NCBI RefSeq assembly: GCF_002086635.1 | Contig: NZ_MVHD01000028.1 | Span: 1-64,000, forward strand | Reading direction: 5' to 3' | From: Mycobacterium alsense | GTDB taxonomy: Bacteria; Actinomycetota; Actinomycetes; Mycobacteriales; Mycobacteriaceae | Length of the DNA: 64,000 nucleotides | Part shown: one piece after another, positions 34,183 through 44,494 of the stretch | Layout: each line of letters opens with the position of its first letter | Position numbering within the stretch: position 1 is the stretch's first letter | Position numbers and translations under genes: made by a program | Notes under the pieces: model-generated | The model's input: the letters and a program-made list of their open reading frames with translations, nothing else | The model's database searches: none | Told to the model about the DNA's origin: nothing

Positions 34183-35467
34183 GCCGGGCTCTTTCCATCG
34201 CGAGCGGTGATCTTGCCGCGCAGCAGGGTCGCGGTCACGGTGGCGGGCAACGTCATCGACTCATACGGCGTGTTGGCCGACCGGCTGGCCAGGTCCGGCC
34301 CGGCGACCGTCCACGTGGCGTCCGGGTCCACGACGGTGAGGTTGGCCGGTTCCCCCACCTCCAGCGGGCGGCCGTGATCGGGCAGCCCGACGATGCGGGC
34401 CGGGTTCTCGCTCATCACCCGGGCGACGTCGCGCCACGTCAGCAGCCCGGGCGCCACCATCGCCTGCACCACCACCGACAGCGCCGTCTGCAACCCGAGC
34501 ATGCCGGGGCGCGCCGCCGCGAACTCGACGCATTTCTCGTGTTCGGCGTGGGGGGCATGGTCGGTGGCCACACAGTCGATTACCCCGTCGGCCAGCGCCT
34601 GACGCAGCGCGATCGCGTCGGTGGCCTCGCGCAGGGGCGGGTTGACCCGGTTCACGCCCTCATAGCCGGCCAGCCGGCCGTCGTCGAGTAACAGGTGGTG
34701 CGGGGTGACCTCGGCGGTAATCGAAATGCCTTGGCTTTTGGCCCATTTCAGGATCTCGACCGTGCCCGCGGTGGACGCGTGGCAGATGTGCACGCGGGCG
34801 CCGGCGTCGCGGGCCAGCAGCGCGTCGCGCGCCACGATCGACTCCTCGGCGGCCCGCGGCCAGCCCGCGAGTCCCAGCCGCGCGGCCGTGGGGCCCTCGT
34901 GGGCGACGGCGCCGACGGTCAGCCTGGGCTCCTCGGCGTGCTGGGCGATCAGCACCCCCAGGCCGGTCGCGTACTCGAGGGCGCGGCGCATGATCAGCGG
35001 GTCGTGCACGCACACGCCGTCGTCGGAGAACATCCGCACCTGCGCGGCGCCGGCGGCCATCATGCCCATCTCGGTGAGCTCGGCCCCGGCCAGCCCGACG
35101 GTGACGGCACCGACGGGGTGCACGTCGACCAGCCCGACCTGCTGGCCGCGGTGCCAGACGTGGTCGGTGACCACCGGGCTGTCGGCGACCGGCGTGGTGT
35201 TCGCCATCGCGAACACCGCCGTGTAGCCCCCCAAAGCCGCTGCCGCCGACCCCGTTTCGATGTCCTCGGCGTACTCGCGGCCCGGCTCGCGCAGATGGGT
35301 GTGCAGGTCGACGAACCCGGGCAGCAGCACCTGGCCGGTGGCGTCGATGACGTCGGCGAGGTCCGGGATCGGCAGCCCGGCACCGATGTCGGCGATCTGG
35401 CCGTCCTCGACCAGCACGTCGACGCCGTCGCCCTCGCCGTACAACCGAACCCCGCGCAGCAGTACAC

Positions 35468-35471
<4 letters not shown>
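34179..35471 (-). CDS. pyrC: dihydroorotase
   Basis: Cyclises carbamoyl aspartate to dihydroorotate. A 430-residue class I amidohydrolase with the metal motif [12 protein letters not shown] (His57, His59), later histidines in HICHAST and HHLLLDDG, and the catalytic Asp in CVATDHAPH. The ATG at 35471 overlaps the pyrB stop by 4 bp; the much longer upstream open frame is a shadow of pyrB. The length equals the M. tuberculosis enzyme. Confidence 0.96.
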
Positions 35472-37125
<1,654 letters not shown>

Positions 37126-37200
37126 TCACACCCGCCCCACGCGCCTCCCGGCGAGCGGGCACCGTGTGCCCGGCGCGTCGAATCGGCCGCTTGACGGGGC

Positions 37201-37213
37201 TACGCTGGCGAAA
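37201..37213 (+). promoter_or_regulatory. predicted -10 box and leaderless start of the methyltransferase at 37214
   Basis: TACGCT at 37201-37206, 7 nt, then the ATG at 37214. Confidence 0.45.
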
Positions 37214-37882
37214 ATGACGGCCTCCGACCGCTCCGGCTTCCCCTCCGGGTTGCAGCACATGGACTTCGACGCGCTGTACCGAGGCGAAAGTCCCGGCGAA
37301 GGCATCCCGCCGATGGCCACCCCGCCGTGGGACACCAAGGCGCCGAAGGAGAGCGTCGTCAGCTGGCAGGAACGCGGCTGGGTCCACGGCGACGTGCTCG
37401 ACGTCGGGTGCGGGCTCGGCGACAACGCCATCTATCTGGCGCGCAGCGGCCACCACGTCACGGGGGTGGACATCTCCCCGACCGCGCTGATCACCGCCGA
37501 GCGGCGGGCCCATGACGCCGGGGTCGACGTGAGGTTCGCGGCGGCCGACTCCACCACGCTCGAGGGCTACACCGACGCGTTCGACACCGTCGTGGACAGC
37601 GGCATGTTCCACTGCCTCGACGACGATGGCAAGCGCCGCTACGCCACCGCCGCGCACCGGGCGACCAGAGCGGGCGCCACCCTGCTCATCAGCTGCTTCT
37701 CCGACGCCAACCTCGACGCCGGGGAGTGGCCGCGGCCCGCGGTGTCCGAGCGGACGCTGCGCGACGTCCTCGACGGCGCCGGCTGGGAGATCCAGTCGCT
37801 GGAACCGGCGACCGTGCGCCGCGAGGTGGACGGGGATGAGCTCGAAATGGCCTTCTGGTACGTCCGCGCGAAGCGGCGCTAG
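37214..37882 (+). CDS. class I SAM-dependent methyltransferase (Rv1377c homologue)
   Basis: A 222-residue methyltransferase with motif I VLDVGCGLGDNAIYLA, motif II TGVDISPTAL, and DTVVDSGMFHCLDDDGK, a pattern seen in thiopurine/tellurite-type (TehB-like) methyltransferases of small molecules. The W-E/Q-rich N terminus (TPPWDTKAPKE) is typical of that group. The substrate is unknown. The start is supported by a -10 box 7 nt upstream. It sits beside pyrR as in M. tuberculosis, but is transcribed away from it. Confidence 0.87.
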   Translation: MTASDRSGFPSGLQHMDFDALYRGESPGEGIPPMATPPWDTKAPKESVVSWQERGWVHGDVLDVGCGLGDNAIYLARSGHHVTGVDISPTALITAERRAHDAGVDVRFAAADSTTLEGYTDAFDTVVDSGMFHCLDDDGKRRYATAAHRATRAGATLLISCFSDANLDAGEWPRPAVSERTLRDVLDGAGWEIQSLEPATVRREVDGDELEMAFWYVRAKRR

Positions 37883-37967
37883 CGGGAGGTCAGGGGCGCC
37901 GGCGGTTGCCGCACCCATGTCGAGGGTGTGCCCCCGCGCAGTGTTGCTCGCTGCGGGCACGCTGTGG

Positions 37968-37980
37968 TAGTATCGAACAT
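37968..37980 (+). promoter_or_regulatory. predicted -10 box of the 13E12-family gene, overlapped by the LexA box
   Basis: TAGTAT at 37968-37973, 7 nt, then the ATG at 37981; predicted leaderless. Confidence 0.45.
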
Positions 37981-37988
37981 ATGTTCGA
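37973..37988. promoter_or_regulatory. LexA (SOS) box
   Basis: TCGAACATATGTTCGA is a perfect 16-bp palindrome and an exact match to the mycobacterial LexA consensus TCGAAC-N4-GTTCGA. It covers the transcription start and the ATG (37981-37983), so bound LexA should block expression until DNA damage. Confidence 0.9.
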
Positions 37989-39270
37989 AACCCGGGAGCT
38001 CACCGCGGTGGATCCGCACGCCGACGAGGCCGCGTTGATAGCGCGGATCGCCGAGTTGGAGGCGGTCAAGTCCGCGGCCGCAGCGGGCCAGGCGCACGCG
38101 GCCGCGGCCTTCGATGCGCTGCGCCGCTCCAACGAGGCCGACGCCGGAGTCCCGGCCGCCCAGCGCGGCCGCGGGGTGGCCAGCGAGATCGCCCTGGCGC
38201 GACGGGATGCGCCGGCGCGGGGCGGACGGCACCTCGGTTTCGCCAAGGCGCTGGTGCACGAGATGCCCCACACCCTCGCCGCGCTGGAAGCGGGGCGGCT
38301 GTCGGAATGGCGGGCCACCCTGATCGTGCGGGAGTCGGCGTGCCTCGACGTCGACGACCGCCGCGCGCTGGACGCCGAGATGTGCGCGGATCAGGCGAAG
38401 CTGGACGGGATGGGCGATGCGCGCGTCGCGGCGGCGGCCCGGGCGATCGCCTACCGACTCAACGCGCAGGCGGTGGTCGATCGCGCGGCCAGGGCCGAAT
38501 CCGAACGCACGGTGACGATCCGGCCGGCCCCGGACACCATGACGTGGGTGACGGCGCTGCTTCCGGTGGCCAGGGGCGTGGCGGTGTATGCGGCGCTCAA
38601 GCGTGCGGCCGACTCCACGTTCGACGACCGCTCCCGCGGCCAGGTGATGGCCGACACGCTTGTCGAGCGCGTCACCGGGCAGGCGGCCGAAGTGGCCCAG
38701 TCGATCGCGGTCAACCTGGTCCTCTCCGACGAGACGCTGCTGGGTGACGACGACAGCGCCGCGGCGGTCGACGGCTACGGCCCGATTCCGGCGGGCGTGG
38801 CGCGCAACCTGGTGAGCGACGCCGTCGCCGATGAGCGGTCCCGGGCCACGCTGCGCCGCCTCTACCGGCATCCCCGTTCGGGGGCATTGCTGACGATGGA
38901 GTCGCGGGCGCGCTGCTTCCCGAAGGGGTTGGCGACGTTCATCGGCCTGCGCGACGAGCGCTGTCGCACCCCGTACTGCGACGCCCCGGTCCGCCACCGC
39001 GACCACGCCGAGCCCAGCCATCGCGGTGGGCCGACCACCGCGGCGAACGGGCTCGGATCGTGCGAGCGCTGTAACTACGTCAAGGAAGCGTCCGGCTGGC
39101 GGGTCACCACCGCGGTGGACGAAAGTGGTTGTCACACAGCTGAATTCAGGACTCCGACAGGCGCGCGCTACCGATCCGGCGCGCCGCCGCCACCCGGGCG
39201 CCTCCCGGTGGACGTCAGTGAGGTGGAGATGCGGATCGCGATCACACTCGCCGACTTGCACGCCGCCTAG
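37981..39270 (+). CDS. 13E12-repeat family protein, DUF222 with C-terminal HNH endonuclease domain (Rv1378c homologue)
   Basis: A 429-residue protein. The helical DUF222 region fills most of the N-terminal 300 residues. The HNH nuclease motif lies at about 335-375, with Cys pairs in CRTPYC and CERC around RHRDHAEPSHRGGPT. Family members are multicopy in mycobacteria and are associated with mobile DNA; function is unproven. The start codon lies in a perfect LexA box, so the gene is predicted to be induced by DNA damage, as are several 13E12 genes in M. tuberculosis. Four in-frame codons upstream of 37981 were rejected because they precede the promoter. Confidence 0.9.
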   Translation: MFETRELTAVDPHADEAALIARIAELEAVKSAAAAGQAHAAAAFDALRRSNEADAGVPAAQRGRGVASEIALARRDAPARGGRHLGFAKALVHEMPHTLAALEAGRLSEWRATLIVRESACLDVDDRRALDAEMCADQAKLDGMGDARVAAAARAIAYRLNAQAVVDRAARAESERTVTIRPAPDTMTWVTALLPVARGVAVYAALKRAADSTFDDRSRGQVMADTLVERVTGQAAEVAQSIAVNLVLSDETLLGDDDSAAAVDGYGPIPAGVARNLVSDAVADERSRATLRRLYRHPRSGALLTMESRARCFPKGLATFIGLRDERCRTPYCDAPVRHRDHAEPSHRGGPTTAANGLGSCERCNYVKEASGWRVTTAVDESGCHTAEFRTPTGARYRSGAPPPPGRLPVDVSEVEMRIAITLADLHAA

Positions 39271-39303
39271 GTTGGTCCCGGTCGGCCGCGCGGCGGCTCC
39301 CAC

Positions 39304-39316
39304 TACCCTGAACGGC
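39304..39316 (+). promoter_or_regulatory. predicted -10 box and leaderless start of the serine hydrolase gene
   Basis: TACCCT at 39304-39309, 7 nt, then the GTG at 39317. Confidence 0.45.
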
Positions 39317-40525
39317 GTGAATCTGGACGGCAATCAGGCATCGATCCGCGAAGTGTGCGACGCCGGCCTGCTGGCCGGCGCCGTTACGATGGTGTGGCAG
39401 CGCGGAGAACTGCTGCAGGTCAACGAGATCGGCTACCGCGACATCGACGCGGGGCTGCCGATGCAACGGGACACGCTGTTTCGCATCGCGTCGATGACCA
39501 AGCCGGTCACGGTCGCGGCGGTGATGAGCCAGGTCGACGAGGGCAAGCTGGGGCTGAAGGACCCGGTGGTGCGCTGGGCGCCGGAGCTGGCCGACGTGCG
39601 GGTGCTCGACGACCCGCACGGCCCGCTGGACCGCACCCATCCGCTGCGCCGCGCCATCCTGATCGAGGACCTGCTCACCCACACCAGCGGGCTGGCCTAC
39701 GCGTTCTCGGTGTCCGGGCCGATCTCGAAGGCCTACATGCGGCTGCCGTTCAACCAAGGTCCCGACGCCTGGCTGAGCGAGCTGGGGAAGCTGCCGCTGG
39801 TGCACCAGCCGGGCGACCGGGTCACCTACAGCCACGCCATAGACCTGTTGGGCGTCATCGCTTCCCGCATCGACGGCAAGCCGTTCCACGAGGTCCTCGA
39901 CGAACGGGTGCTCGGTCCCGCGGGCATGCCCGACACCGGATTCTTCGTCTCGGCCGAGGCGCGCCGCCGCGCGGCGACCATGTACCGCCTCACCGAGGAA
40001 CACCGGCTGCAGCACGGCGTGATGGGCCCGCCGCACATCACCCCGCCGTCGTTCTGCAACGCCGGCGGCGGGTTGTGGTCGACCGCCGACGACTACCTGC
40101 GGTTCGTGCGGATGCTGCTCGGCGACGGGGCGATCGACGGGGTGCGGGTGCTGTCCGCTGAGTCGGCGCGCCTCATGCGCACCGACCGGCTCACCGCCGA
40201 GCAGAAGCGCCACAACTTCCTGGGCGCCCCGTACTGGGTGGGCCGCGGCTTCGGGCTGAACCTGTCGGTGGTGACCGATCCGGCCAAGGCCGCCCCGCTG
40301 TTCGGGCCCGGCGGGCCGGGCACGTTCAGCTGGCCCGGCGCCTACGGCACCTGGTGGCAGGCCGACCCGTCCGCCGACGGCCTGATCCTGCTCTACCTGA
40401 TCCAGAACCTGCCCGACCTCACCGTGGACGCGGCCACGGCCGTCGCGGGCAACACGTCGCTCGCGAAACTCCGCACGGCGCAACCGAAGTTCGTCCGCCG
40501 CACCTACGACGCGCTCGGGCTCTAG
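39317..40525 (+). CDS. serine hydrolase, class C beta-lactamase/EstB-like family
   Basis: A 402-residue penicillin-binding-fold hydrolase. The nucleophile motif SMTK (59-62) and the second-motif Tyr in TYSHAIDLLG (about 171) are present; the C-terminal strand reads GPGGPGTFSWPG, resembling the esterase-type variant rather than KTG of true beta-lactamases. This pattern matches EstB-type esterases and mycobacterial Rv1367c-like proteins. No signal peptide is visible, so it is probably cytosolic. It is followed after 4 bp by a GNAT gene in the same direction. Substrate unknown. Confidence 0.85.
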   Translation: MNLDGNQASIREVCDAGLLAGAVTMVWQRGELLQVNEIGYRDIDAGLPMQRDTLFRIASMTKPVTVAAVMSQVDEGKLGLKDPVVRWAPELADVRVLDDPHGPLDRTHPLRRAILIEDLLTHTSGLAYAFSVSGPISKAYMRLPFNQGPDAWLSELGKLPLVHQPGDRVTYSHAIDLLGVIASRIDGKPFHEVLDERVLGPAGMPDTGFFVSAEARRRAATMYRLTEEHRLQHGVMGPPHITPPSFCNAGGGLWSTADDYLRFVRMLLGDGAIDGVRVLSAESARLMRTDRLTAEQKRHNFLGAPYWVGRGFGLNLSVVTDPAKAAPLFGPGGPGTFSWPGAYGTWWQADPSADGLILLYLIQNLPDLTVDAATAVAGNTSLAKLRTAQPKFVRRTYDALGL

Positions 40526-40529
40526 CGCG

Positions 40530-41069
40530 ATGGTCGGCTACCCGCCCGACCGCATCGCCGGGCCGCGGCTGCTGCTGCGCCCGCCGGTGCTCGACGACGC
40601 GGGCGCTCTCTTCCAGCGGGTCGCGCGCGACCCGGCGGTGACCAAGTACCTGCTGTGGGCGCCGCACCCCAACGTGGCGGCGACCAGGCGGGTGATCACC
40701 GAAAAGCTCAACACCGGCGACGACGAGCGGACCTGGGCCATCGCGCTGAAGCACCGCGGCGACGTCATCGGCCTGACCAGCTGCCGGCGTCCGGTGCCGC
40801 ACTCGGTGGAGATCGGCTACTGCCTGGGCCGCCGGTGGTGGGGCAAGGGCTACATGTCCGAGGTGCTCGAGCTGCTGCTGACCGCGCTCGACGCCGATCC
40901 CACGGTGTACCGCGTCTGGGCGACGTGCAGCCCCGACAACGAACGCTCGGCGCGGCTGCTCGAGCACGCCGGCTTCGTGCTGGAGGGGCGGCTGGCCCGG
41001 CACGCCGTCTACCCCACCATGGGTCCCGAACCCCAGGACAGCCTGCTATATGCCAGGATCCTGCGCTGA
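40530..41069 (+). CDS. GNAT-family N-acetyltransferase (RimJ/RimL-like)
   Basis: A 179-residue acetyltransferase of the Acetyltransf_3 group. The acetyl-CoA loop is GRRWWGKGYMSEVLELLL, a Q/R-x-x-G-x-G/A variant, with VWATCSPDNERSARLLEHAGFVLEG as the terminal motif typical of RimJ/RimL-like ribosomal-protein or small-molecule acetyltransferases. The ATG lies 4 bp after the serine hydrolase stop, implying co-transcription. Its 3' end overlaps the convergent flavoprotein gene by 24 bp. The target is unknown. Confidence 0.87.
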   Translation: MVGYPPDRIAGPRLLLRPPVLDDAGALFQRVARDPAVTKYLLWAPHPNVAATRRVITEKLNTGDDERTWAIALKHRGDVIGLTSCRRPVPHSVEIGYCLGRRWWGKGYMSEVLELLLTALDADPTVYRVWATCSPDNERSARLLEHAGFVLEGRLARHAVYPTMGPEPQDSLLYARILR

Positions 41070-43757
41070 CCGCCCGGCCTTCTCCAGCGCCCGGCGCGCG
41101 TAGGCGCGCACGTCGGCGTCGCCGTCCTTGAGCGCGATGCCCAGCGCGTCGCGCGCCGCCGGTTCGCACGCCCACCGGGTCAGGCCGAGCACGGCCGCCT
41201 TGCGCACGTCGAGGTGCGCGTCGCCCAGCGCCTCGGCCAGGCGCGGGACGGCCACCTCGGCAGCCGCGCCCGTCAGCGCGCGCGCCGCGCCCTCGCGCAC
41301 CTGCCACGCCGGCGCCCGCAGGGCGCGCTCGACGGCGGCGAGATCGTCCGGGCCGCAACCCAGTTCGCCCAGGGCGGCCAGCGCGCTGGCGCGCACCAGC
41401 GGGTCGGGGTCGGCGAGCAGCGCGCTCACCGCGTGCGCGCCGTCCCCGAGCGTCGCCAGGCCCGCGGCCGCCGCGATCCGGACCTCCCGGCTCTCGTCGC
41501 CGGTGGCCGTGACCACCCCGGCCACGTCGTCGACCGACACCAGCGCCCGCACGGCCTCGATCCGCACCCGATGGTCGGGGTCGGTCAGCGCGCGCCGGTA
41601 TTGCCCGGCGTCGCCGGCGCGGCGCGCGGCCAGCAGGTAGACGGCGGCGGCGCGCACCACCGTGTCGGCCGAACGAAGATACGGTTCGGCCCGGGCCGGC
41701 TCGGGCAACACCTCGACCAGTTCGCGGATGCCCTCGGCGCCGATGTGGCGCACCCCGGTGTCGACGTCGTCGAGCGCCTCGAACAGGGCGGGCGCGTAGC
41801 CGTCGGGGATGTGCTCGGTCAGCGTGGCCACCGCGGTGCGGCGCACCCCGGGATCGGCGTCGGCCAGGTACCGGCCCAGATCGGCGATCGTCGGCTCCTC
41901 GAGGGCGAGGACTTCGGCGATGCGCGGCGAGGGCGGCTCGAACGCCTTTGCGGGCGAGGCGATCCGGGACCGGGCGGTGGCCGGGGCCTGCCCGCCGATC
42001 AGCGCGGGCTGTTCCACCTCGTGCACGGCCTGGTCCGTCGGCGGCAGGCCCTCGAGCTCCGGGACGGGGACGAAATACGGCGCGACGGGCCGCTTGAGGA
42101 ACACCATCGAGCCACCCGCGTCCTTGCGCAGGTTGAGGTGATAGCCCCATTGGCCATCGTCGCGGCCCGGCAGGTCGGCTCGGTCGTGGTAGAGGCCCCA
42201 GCGCGATTCGGTCCGGGTGAGCGACGACCGGGCGGCCATCTCGGCGCAGTCCCGAATGAACGACACCTCCACGGCGCGCATCAGCTCGTGCGGGTTGCGC
42301 GCGCCCATCTCGGCGATCTCCTCGCGCATCCGCTCGAACGTGCGCACCGCGATGGACAGCTTGGCCGCCGTCTTCGGCGGCGCCACATAGTCGTTGACGA
42401 AACGCCGGAGCTTGTATTCGACCTGCGGCTGCGGCGGGCCATCCGGGTGCCGCAGCGGCCGGTAGATCAGCTCGTGGGCCTCGCGCAGCTGGTCGGCCGG
42501 AAGCCGTTGGGGCGCGGCGGCTTCCGCACACACCGACGCGGCGTGGGTGCCGGCGAGGTCACCGAACACGAACGCCCCGATCATGTAGTTGTGCGGGACG
42601 CAGGCCAAATCCCCGGCGGCGTACAGCCCGGGCACCGTGGTGCGGGCGTGCTCGTCGACCCATACCCCCGACGCCGAATGACCGCTGCACAAACCGATCT
42701 CGGAGATGTGCATCTCCACGTCGTGGGTGCGGTAGTCGTGGCCTCGGTTGGCGTGGAAGGTGGCGCGGGTCGGGCGCTCGGTGGTGTGCAGGATGTTCTC
42801 CAGCGCGGTCAGCGTCTCGTCGGGCAGGTGCGACACCTTGAGGTAGATGGGCCCGCGCGCGGAGTCGATCTCGGTTTTGACCTCGGCCATCATCTGCCCC
42901 GACCAGTAGTCGGAGTCGACGAACCGCTCCCCGTGCGCGTTGACCTGGTAGCCGCCGAACGGGTTGGCCACATACGCGCAGGCCGGACCGTTGTAGTCCT
43001 TGATCAGCGGGTTGACCTGGAAGCACTCGATTCCCGACAGCTCCGCGCCCGCGTGGTAGGCCATGGCGTACCCGTCGCCGGCGTTGGTCGGGTTCTCGTA
43101 GGTGCCGTACAGGTAGCCCGACGCGGGCAGGCCGAGCCGCCCGCACGCCCCGGTGGCCAGGATCACCGCCTTGGCGCCGACGGCCACGAATTCCCCGGTG
43201 CGCGTGTGCAGTGCGGCGGCGCCGACGGCCCGGCCGCTCTCGGTGAGCACCCGCACCGGCATCAGCCGGTTTTCGATGCGGATCTTCTCCCGCATCGAGC
43301 GTTGCCGCAGCACCCGGTACAGGGCCTTCTTTACGTCCTTGCCCTCCGGCATGGGCAGCACATAGGAGCCCGAGCGGTGCACCCGGCGCACCGCGTACTC
43401 GCCGTGCTCGTCCTTCTCGAACTTCACGCCGTAGCGCTCCAGCCGCTGCACCATGGCGAACCCGCGCGACGCCGTCTGATAGACGGTGCGCTGGTTGACG
43501 ATTCCGTCGTTGGCGCGGGTGATCTCGGCGACGTAGTCCTCGGGCTCGGCCTTGCCCGGGATGACGGCGTTGTTCACCCCGTCCATGCCCATCGCCAGCG
43601 CGCCGGAGTGCCGCACGTGGGCCTTCTCCAGCAGCAGCACCCGCGCGCCGTGTTCGGCGGCCGACAGCGCCGCCATGGTGCCCGCGGTGCCCCCGCCGAT
43701 GACCAGCACGTCGCAGTCCAGGCGCAGCGGGGCCGCGGGATCGGGAATCCGCGTCAT
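41046..43757 (-). CDS. AprA-like (fumarate reductase/APS reductase superfamily) flavoprotein fused to HEAT repeats
   Basis: A 903-residue fusion. Residues 1 to about 600 are an FAD-dependent reductase: GGGTAG (21-26), RHSGALAMGMDGVNN aligning with the AprA segment ERSGAVAQGLSAINTY, SGHSASG with His360 aligning with the AprA catalytic His, and ESRWGLYHDRADLP aligning with an AprA C-terminal motif. Residues 621-903 are about eight HEAT repeats. The AprA arginine region (EHRFIPFRFKDGYGP) reads ECFQVNPLIKDYNGP here, so both arginines are lost and APS is unlikely as substrate. It ends an operon with a ferredoxin and a sulfonate-type importer, an arrangement like asfAB of arylsulfonate users. Desulfonation or another sulfur-compound reaction is inferred. 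Confidence 0.85.
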   Translation of the reverse strand: MTRIPDPAAPLRLDCDVLVIGGGTAGTMAALSAAEHGARVLLLEKAHVRHSGALAMGMDGVNNAVIPGKAEPEDYVAEITRANDGIVNQRTVYQTASRGFAMVQRLERYGVKFEKDEHGEYAVRRVHRSGSYVLPMPEGKDVKKALYRVLRQRSMREKIRIENRLMPVRVLTESGRAVGAAALHTRTGEFVAVGAKAVILATGACGRLGLPASGYLYGTYENPTNAGDGYAMAYHAGAELSGIECFQVNPLIKDYNGPACAYVANPFGGYQVNAHGERFVDSDYWSGQMMAEVKTEIDSARGPIYLKVSHLPDETLTALENILHTTERPTRATFHANRGHDYRTHDVEMHISEIGLCSGHSASGVWVDEHARTTVPGLYAAGDLACVPHNYMIGAFVFGDLAGTHAASVCAEAAAPQRLPADQLREAHELIYRPLRHPDGPPQPQVEYKLRRFVNDYVAPPKTAAKLSIAVRTFERMREEIAEMGARNPHELMRAVEVSFIRDCAEMAARSSLTRTESRWGLYHDRADLPGRDDGQWGYHLNLRKDAGGSMVFLKRPVAPYFVPVPELEGLPPTDQAVHEVEQPALIGGQAPATARSRIASPAKAFEPPSPRIAEVLALEEPTIADLGRYLADADPGVRRTAVATLTEHIPDGYAPALFEALDDVDTGVRHIGAEGIRELVEVLPEPARAEPYLRSADTVVRAAAVYLLAARRAGDAGQYRRALTDPDHRVRIEAVRALVSVDDVAGVVTATGDESREVRIAAAAGLATLGDGAHAVSALLADPDPLVRASALAALGELGCGPDDLAAVERALRAPAWQVREGAARALTGAAAEVAVPRLAEALGDAHLDVRKAAVLGLTRWACEPAARDALGIALKDGDADVRAYARRALEKAGRSAQDPGI

Positions 43758-44494
43758 GCGGCCACCGAATGATCAAGCGCCGCAACGACTTGCGCGAACA
43801 ACTCCGCGGCGGGCGCGTCGCTGCGTGGATCGGGCACCTCGATCGACGCGCGGGGTGGCTCGCCCACCCGGCCCAGCACGACGATCCGATCCCCCAGCGC
43901 CAGCGCCTCGTTGACGTCGTGGGTGACGAAGACGATCGTCGTCGGGTGCGTGCGCCAGGTGTCGATGAGCAGCCGCTGCATGGCCGCGCGGGTCTGGGTG
44001 TCGAGCGCCCCGAACGGCTCGTCCATCATCACCGCGCGCGGCGCCCCGGCCAGGCCGCGGGCGAGCTGGACGCGCTGGCGCATCCCGCCGGACAGGCTCT
44101 TGGGCAGGAAGTGGCCGAAACCGGTGAGCCCGAGCTCGGAGATCCAGCGTTCGGCCGCCGCGCGCCGGGTGGCCCTGGGCTCGCCGCGCAGGCGCAGCGC
44201 CAGTTCGATGTTGGACCGCACCGTGCGCCACGGCAGCAGCGCGTTGTCCTGGAACACCATGCCGCGGTCGCCCGAGGTGGTGTTGACCTCGGCGCCGTCG
44301 GCCAGCACCCGGCCGTCCTCGGGTGCCAGCAGGCCGGCCAGCGCGCGCAGCACGGTCGACTTGCCGCACCCCGACGGCCCCGTGAGCACCAGGATCTCCC
44401 CCGGCCGCACCGCCAGGCTCAGCCCGTCGATGACGGGTTTTCCGGTGTAGGACAACCGGACTCGGTCCAGCTCGAGGCTCATCCCGACGGTCAT
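43754..44494 (-). CDS. ABC transporter ATP-binding protein, sulfonate/nitrate/taurine type (SsuB-like)
   Basis: A 246-residue ATPase with Walker A GPSGCGKST (39-47), the Q-loop MVFQDNALLPW, signature LSGGMRQR (134-141), Walker B VMMDEPFGALD and switch His192. The NALLPW sequence and length are typical of the SsuB/TauB/NrtD family that imports sulfonates, taurine or nitrate. It overlaps the permease and the flavoprotein by 4 bp each. A high-confidence importer component; the substrate depends on the binding protein. Confidence 0.93.
   Translation of the reverse strand: MTVGMSLELDRVRLSYTGKPVIDGLSLAVRPGEILVLTGPSGCGKSTVLRALAGLLAPEDGRVLADGAEVNTTSGDRGMVFQDNALLPWRTVRSNIELALRLRGEPRATRRAAAERWISELGLTGFGHFLPKSLSGGMRQRVQLARGLAGAPRAVMMDEPFGALDTQTRAAMQRLLIDTWRTHPTTIVFVTHDVNEALALGDRIVVLGRVGEPPRASIEVPDPRSDAPAAELFAQVVAALDHSVAA

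Noticed and set aside
41046..41897. HEAT region as a phycobilin-lyase (PBS lyase) enzyme domain
   Set aside because: The short HEAT repeats do resemble the PBS-lyase HEAT-like profile, but mycobacteria lack phycobilins and the region is fused to a flavoprotein, so a scaffold role is more sensible.
41214..43772. 852-codon plus-strand open frame opposite the flavoprotein
   Set aside because: No recognisable motif, composition of a shadow frame, and the flavoprotein frame has strong domain matches.
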